A stretch of 64,000 nt of DNA, from contig CAKMRJ010002223.1 of assembly GCA_928212115.1 (NCBI GenBank), positions 300,880,446 to 300,944,445 of the forward strand, read 5' to 3'. Each line of letters opens with the position of its first letter. Position 1 is the stretch's first letter. Shown one piece after another: positions 60,160-64,000 of the stretch. A program made the position numbers and the translations under genes. The DNA is from Lactuca virosa. Its lineage: Eukaryota > Streptophyta > Magnoliopsida > Asterales > Asteraceae. A model generated the notes under the pieces. The model did no database searches and had not been told where the DNA came from. It saw only the letters and a program-made list of their open reading frames with translations.

Positions 60160-61325
60160 TGTGAAAACCGTCAAATTCAAGTCAAAGTCAAAGTCAACAA
60201 GTCAAACCGGTCAAACTTAATTAGTACTTGTATGCTAAAAGTTATTCTATGTATAAAAATGTGCATTTGTATGTCAAGAACTCAAGTGTCTCGAAGAATC
60301 TATGTGTTTAGCAATGTAAAAACCCTAAAAAAGGAGTTAAACGCATCAAAACACGACTAAGGACCCTTTTGGGGACTTAAAACAATCATAAACGAAGCAT
60401 AACGGGGTTCACGAACCTTGCATTACGAGATTATACGATCATAATGGCTAAGATTAAATCTCTCCCAAATCTCTCCAAGTATGTGAAATATCTCCCAAAT
60501 CTCTCCAAGTATGTGAAATCTCTCTCAAATCTCTCCAAGTATTTTAAATCTCTCCAAGTATGTGAAATCTCTCCCAAATCTCTCCAAGTATGTGAAATCT
60601 CTCCCAAATCTCTCCAAGTATGTGAAATCTCTCCCAAATCTCTCTCAACTTTTTTTAGTCATCCCGACCCTTAACTTGGCCAAAAACCGCTTGAAATGGA
60701 GAGTTATATCGAAAAACAGCTAATTAGGGCCGAAACCCTTCTTAGGAACCGAACCTCTTAGGGCCGAACCCTTCTATTAGAACTGAACCCTCTCAGAACC
60801 GAGCTTGTCAGAAGCGAGCCTGTCAGAAGCGAGCAACCATTTCGGACCGAACTGCAGCCGAACCGAGCCCTGATACAACCGAAATAGACTGAGGGCTCGG
60901 TCTATTTCGCTTCCTTCACAATTTCGGACCGAGCTTCCACCTTCGGTTCCTTCCCTGCCACCTTCGGTCCCTTCTTGCCCCTTCGGCTCCTCCTCCCCTT
61001 CTCTCGGTTCTCACACTCCTAAGAGCCGAACCTCGCAGGTTCGGTCCTTAATGCCGGTTTTCGACTACTTTCTTCCTAAGCCCGTTTTTGACGGGATTTT
61101 TTCACCAAATTCATATTTTTACCATTTTAAACCCCCAAAACTCATATTTTATTTATTTTTCAAGGATTATTAATTAAAAATCATTATTTTATAATAAGAT
61201 GAGTATTCTACCCCACAAGTGGGTCAAGTGTGCCCACTTGCCTCCATGTGTCATCCTCTTATTAGTCAACCTTATCCACATCACAAAAACCAAGACAAAC
61301 ATCACTTCAAACTTACAAGTTGCTC
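60160..61325 (+). repeat. probable 5' part of another LTR, cut by gypsy D
   Basis: It starts TGTGAAAACCGTCAAA and holds a 30-bp tandem array, then many CCGAACC/GGACCGAA motifs (60725-61060) of the kind seen as family-specific repeats in the other LTRs. The gypsy D LTR starts at 61326. The other end is not in the window, so the call is tentative. Confidence 0.35.
60455..60650 (+). repeat. 30-bp tandem array
   Basis: About six copies of a unit starting CTCTCCCAAATCTCTCCAAG, with one shortened copy near 60535-60560. The period, divisible by three, gives chance ORFs on both strands. Confidence 0.9.
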
Positions 61326-63007
61326 TGTAACATCCGGATTTCCAGGGATTATGTTTGATTATTTATTCTTTTGAGTAAAAGGGAGGGACTCGAGGAGTTG
61401 AGGCGTAGACTCGTCGAGTAGGATCGCATGTGCTGACTGGATTAATGAACGGACTCGACAAGTCGGAAAGGGTGGACTCGACGAGTCCGCGCTGTGGATT
61501 GAAACCCTAATTCTCGGGGTCTGTGCCCTATTTAAAGGCCTTTATGGCCTCCATTTGCGGCCACTTCACCCCTGAGAAACCCTAGAGAGCAGAGAGATCG
61601 TTGGTGGTGCAAGAGGAAGGCTAATTCATCATTATTTGGTGTGTTTTAGCAAAGGGAAGGGAGGATTTCGAGCTAGGCAGTCTTGTGGGACTCAAATCTT
61701 CCATCATTTGGTGCAGAGCTGCTGTGGGAGGTAAGGATTCATGTCCATTTTCATTGAGTAACAGATTTCATGAATCTAGGGCTTTTTCTCTTCTTTTGGG
61801 TAAGAGATCTAGTGTATGTGATGTCCCCTTGTGTCAATATCATCAGATTTGGACCTTGAGAGGTCCAGAGAGTCCCTATTCTCCAGCTTTATGTAGTCCT
61901 TTATGAGGTTGGGGCTTAGGTTATCATTTTAAGGGTTATTTTGGCATATAGAGGTGATAGTGTGATGCATGAGCCCAAAGTTCGAACCTTTTCGTGATTA
62001 TCATGCTTGGGAAGGTCAGATCTATAGATTGGAGAAGCAGATCTGACCTCAGAAGGTCATTTGAGTGTGAGCATGGAAGCAACTCGCCGAGCCCATAAGT
62101 GGACTCGACGAGTCGAGTCGGGGTTGCCCTGCGATTCGTAACAGGAGGAACCCGTCGAGTGGAAGGATGACTCAACGAGCCAAGAGAGGCTAGAAGGATT
62201 CAGAGGACCTGCATGGACTCGCCGAGTCGCCCGTGTGCACTCGACGAGTCGGGTCAAAGTTTGACAGTTGACTTTCGTTGACCTTAGGGTTCTGGTCAAG
62301 ACTGATTCAAGAGAGTTCAAAGAGGGGTAGAATGGCCTTCTACCCAATCTTTAGAGATGAGGCTATGAGAGAATATTGATCGCGAATGTTATTTGTATAA
62401 TAGGAGGAGGCTATGTCGGGACGTTGAGCTCGAGAATTTATCCGACTTCATTGAGGTGAGTCTTCTCACTATACTGTACCTGGAAGGGTACCTATGTGTG
62501 ACCGGAAGGTCTTGTATGCTATGAGATGTACGTGCTATATGCGGTTATGTGATATGTGTGTGCTATGTATGTTATGTATGGTAAGGACCGGAAGGTCAAG
62601 ATGATATGGACCGGAAGGTCAAGATGACATGGACCGGAAGGTCAGGAGGTTACGGACCGGAAGGTCGATACGGGTAGGACCGGAAGGTCTACCGGGATTC
62701 GGGACGGAAGTCCCCTGAGACACATGGATCGGAAGATCCTACAGAGTTATGGCCTGGAAAGGCGTATGTGGTATGTGGTATCTTGGGGAACTCACTAAGC
62801 ATTTATGCTTACAGTTGTTGTGTTATGTGTTTCAGGTACTAGCGAGGATCGCAGGAAGGCGCCGGCATGGTCTGTACACACTGATGAAGATTTATGTACT
62901 TGAGATTCTGGGGTTGTTCATTGAGATATTATGTGATACAATGGGTTTTGTTATGAATGAATTATGTTTTAAAAACGAAAACTTGTTTGAAAATTTACGT
63001 TGTTACA
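61326..63007 (+). repeat. Gypsy D 5' LTR (1682 bp)
   Basis: TGTAACATCCGG to GTTGTTACA. TATA-like CTATTTAAAG is near 61528. It has the ACTCGACGAGT palindromes of gypsy 1 (about 61388-61490, 62085-62250) and also the GACCGGAAGGTC repeats of gypsy 2 (about 62585-62735), so it links the two families. Confidence 0.9.
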
Positions 63008-63010
63008 AGT

Positions 63011-63023
63011 TGGTATCAGAGCC
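63011..63023 (+). other. Gypsy D primer binding site
   Basis: TGGTATCAGAGCC three bases after the LTR end, identical to gypsy 1 and 2. Confidence 0.92.
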
Positions 63024-63468
63024 CTTGGTTTGAGGGATTCAGATGCACCTTCGGGCGTATCTGAACTCAAACTGAGGATTTGAGTAAAAATTTTCAGAAA
63101 AGAAACAATTTTTCTAAAAGAGTAAAAGATTTTGAGAAAGGCAGAACGGAGCAGTGTGTACGATCAGCCAGCGCCCGAACGGTGATTTCCCAAAATACCC
63201 TTACATTATGTGTTATGAGATATGATATGATATGTTATGCATGCTAGAGTAGGCTAGGTATTCATATTAGGACTAGAGTGGCCTGATTTGTGATGCCTTA
63301 GCCTAGGAGATTACTGCTGCTATGAGATGCTTCGAGAGTGAGTAGGTAGCAGTGAGGAGCTTATGAGAAGTCTACCGAAGGGTAGCCTATGCTTAGCGAG
63401 ATGTAGAGTACTTGTGGTCTGGGATCCTAGGAGGAGGACTTGGAATGAATGCTGATGCGGTGTGGAAA

Positions 63469-63489
63469 GTAGTATTGGGCCCGTACTAC
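63469..63489 (+). promoter_or_regulatory. leader palindrome of gypsy D
   Basis: GTAGTATT and GGGCCCGTACTAC, one base longer in the centre than the gypsy 1 copy, followed by TGAAAACAC. It lies about 130 bp before the gag ATG. Confidence 0.5.
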
Positions 63490-63620
63490 TGAAAACACCG
63501 GATCAGTGCGCAGTCCAAGTAAGAATCCTTAGGGTACTATGGAACAAGTAGGGCTGAGTTATCGAGTGCGAGTACACTCGAGTGAGTCTCTGATTTTTTA
63601 TGTTGTATTTCGGAGACATC

Positions 63621-64000
63621 ATGGTTGGGACACACCACAGACCAGAGACCAGTGGCGTGAGTGACGAGGAGCTTCGTCAGATGATCCACGACGAAGGGGC
63701 TGCGGATATCCACACAGAGATACTGGGATGTTTGGGTCTATCAAGACCACTTTGATTGAGACGTTCGACGAGAGATACGCAGCAGTTACTGAGGCTGCGG
63801 CTGCTGCTAGACCTCAGGGGGGGGTGACTCGATGCTGTTCTGGGAGTTCAGCAACACGAAGCCACCAGAGTTTGATAGGACGCAGGATCTGATTGATGCG
63901 ATGAGATGGATTTCTGATATCGAGGGATGCTTCTACACCTGTTCGTGTCCGGAGCATCTGAGGGTTCGGTTTGCATTGAACCAGTTTCGCTTGGGGGCGA
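63621..64000 (+). pseudogene. Gypsy D gag, 5' part, frameshifted
   Basis: The ATG at 63621 opens a frame that fails by a frameshift near 63720-63730. The homologous reading then moves frames at least once more before FSNTKPPEFDRTQ and AMRWISDIEGCFYTCSCP (about 63848-63955), which match the gypsy 1 gag core. A run of eight G near 63818 is a likely slip site. The window ends inside the gag core. Confidence 0.8.

Larger units (their letters stand above)
61326..64000 (+). mobile_element. Gypsy D: 5' part of a gypsy element related to gypsy 1 and 2, runs off the window
   Basis: LTR 61326-63007, primer site 63011-63023, conserved leader palindrome 63469-63489 and decayed gag from 63621. The 3' part and second TSD are outside the window; the five bases before the LTR are TGCTC. 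Confidence 0.85.

Noticed and set aside
60444..60674. ORFs on both strands near 60.5 kb
   Set aside because: They follow the 30-bp tandem array in both directions and have no other support.

Overview
This is nuclear DNA of a flowering plant. The evidence is a pair of nine-exon genes with GT/AG introns, AT-rich spacers, and deeply nested Ty1/copia and Ty3/gypsy LTR retrotransposons. The LTRs carry dense ACTCGACGAGT-type palindromes that I associate with Asteraceae, most likely Lactuca. That placement is from memory, not from a search.

Layout. Positions 1-42368 are one transposon nest, with insertion order fixed by exact 5-bp target-site duplications (TSDs). The oldest visible layer is a plus-strand gypsy element, here called B (leader from 32210, gag at 37669-38853, 3' LTR at 40085-42368). 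Its 5' end lies left of the window. A SIRE/Maximus-like copia element (1-32209) sits in B's leader. Inside that copia, a chromovirus-type gypsy element (gypsy 1, 4806-17387, TSD AGTGG) split RNase H, and a second gypsy element with a non-coding interior (gypsy 2, 21024-29420, TSD CTATT) split the third ORF. Gypsy 1's 3' LTR was in turn hit by a solo LTR (12302-15518, TSD GGTTT). A truncated minus-strand gypsy element (C, about 32860-37528) also lies in B's leader.

Positions 42369-60050 hold a tandem segmental duplication. Each copy carries a complete minus-strand gene for a CGI-58/ABHD4-5-like alpha/beta hydrolase (42576-45659 and 55635-58427). Copy 1 is hemmed in: element B ends about 207 bp past its stop codon, and a Mutator-like element (45925-52444) begins about 265 bp before its start codon. 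The Mutator-like element contains one solo LTR nested inside another. Copy 2 is free of these insertions; a TTA-flanked MITE lies further upstream and is absent from the matching place in copy 1. A small hAT-type element is at 53288-53749.

Positions 60060-64000 hold an LTR-like fragment with a 30-bp tandem array, then the 5' part of another gypsy element (D: LTR 61326-63007, primer site, decayed gag) that runs off the end.

No recognisable retroelement gene set is intact; stops, frameshifts and splits are recorded per entry. The most interesting signals are non-coding: a large hairpin with a conserved loop found nine times in related gypsy sequences, a palindrome shared by the leaders of three gypsy elements (possible RNA dimerisation or packaging site), a 67-nt intron-like segment between gag and protease of gypsy 1, and unrelated LTR families that each carry their own cluster of short CpG palindromes.
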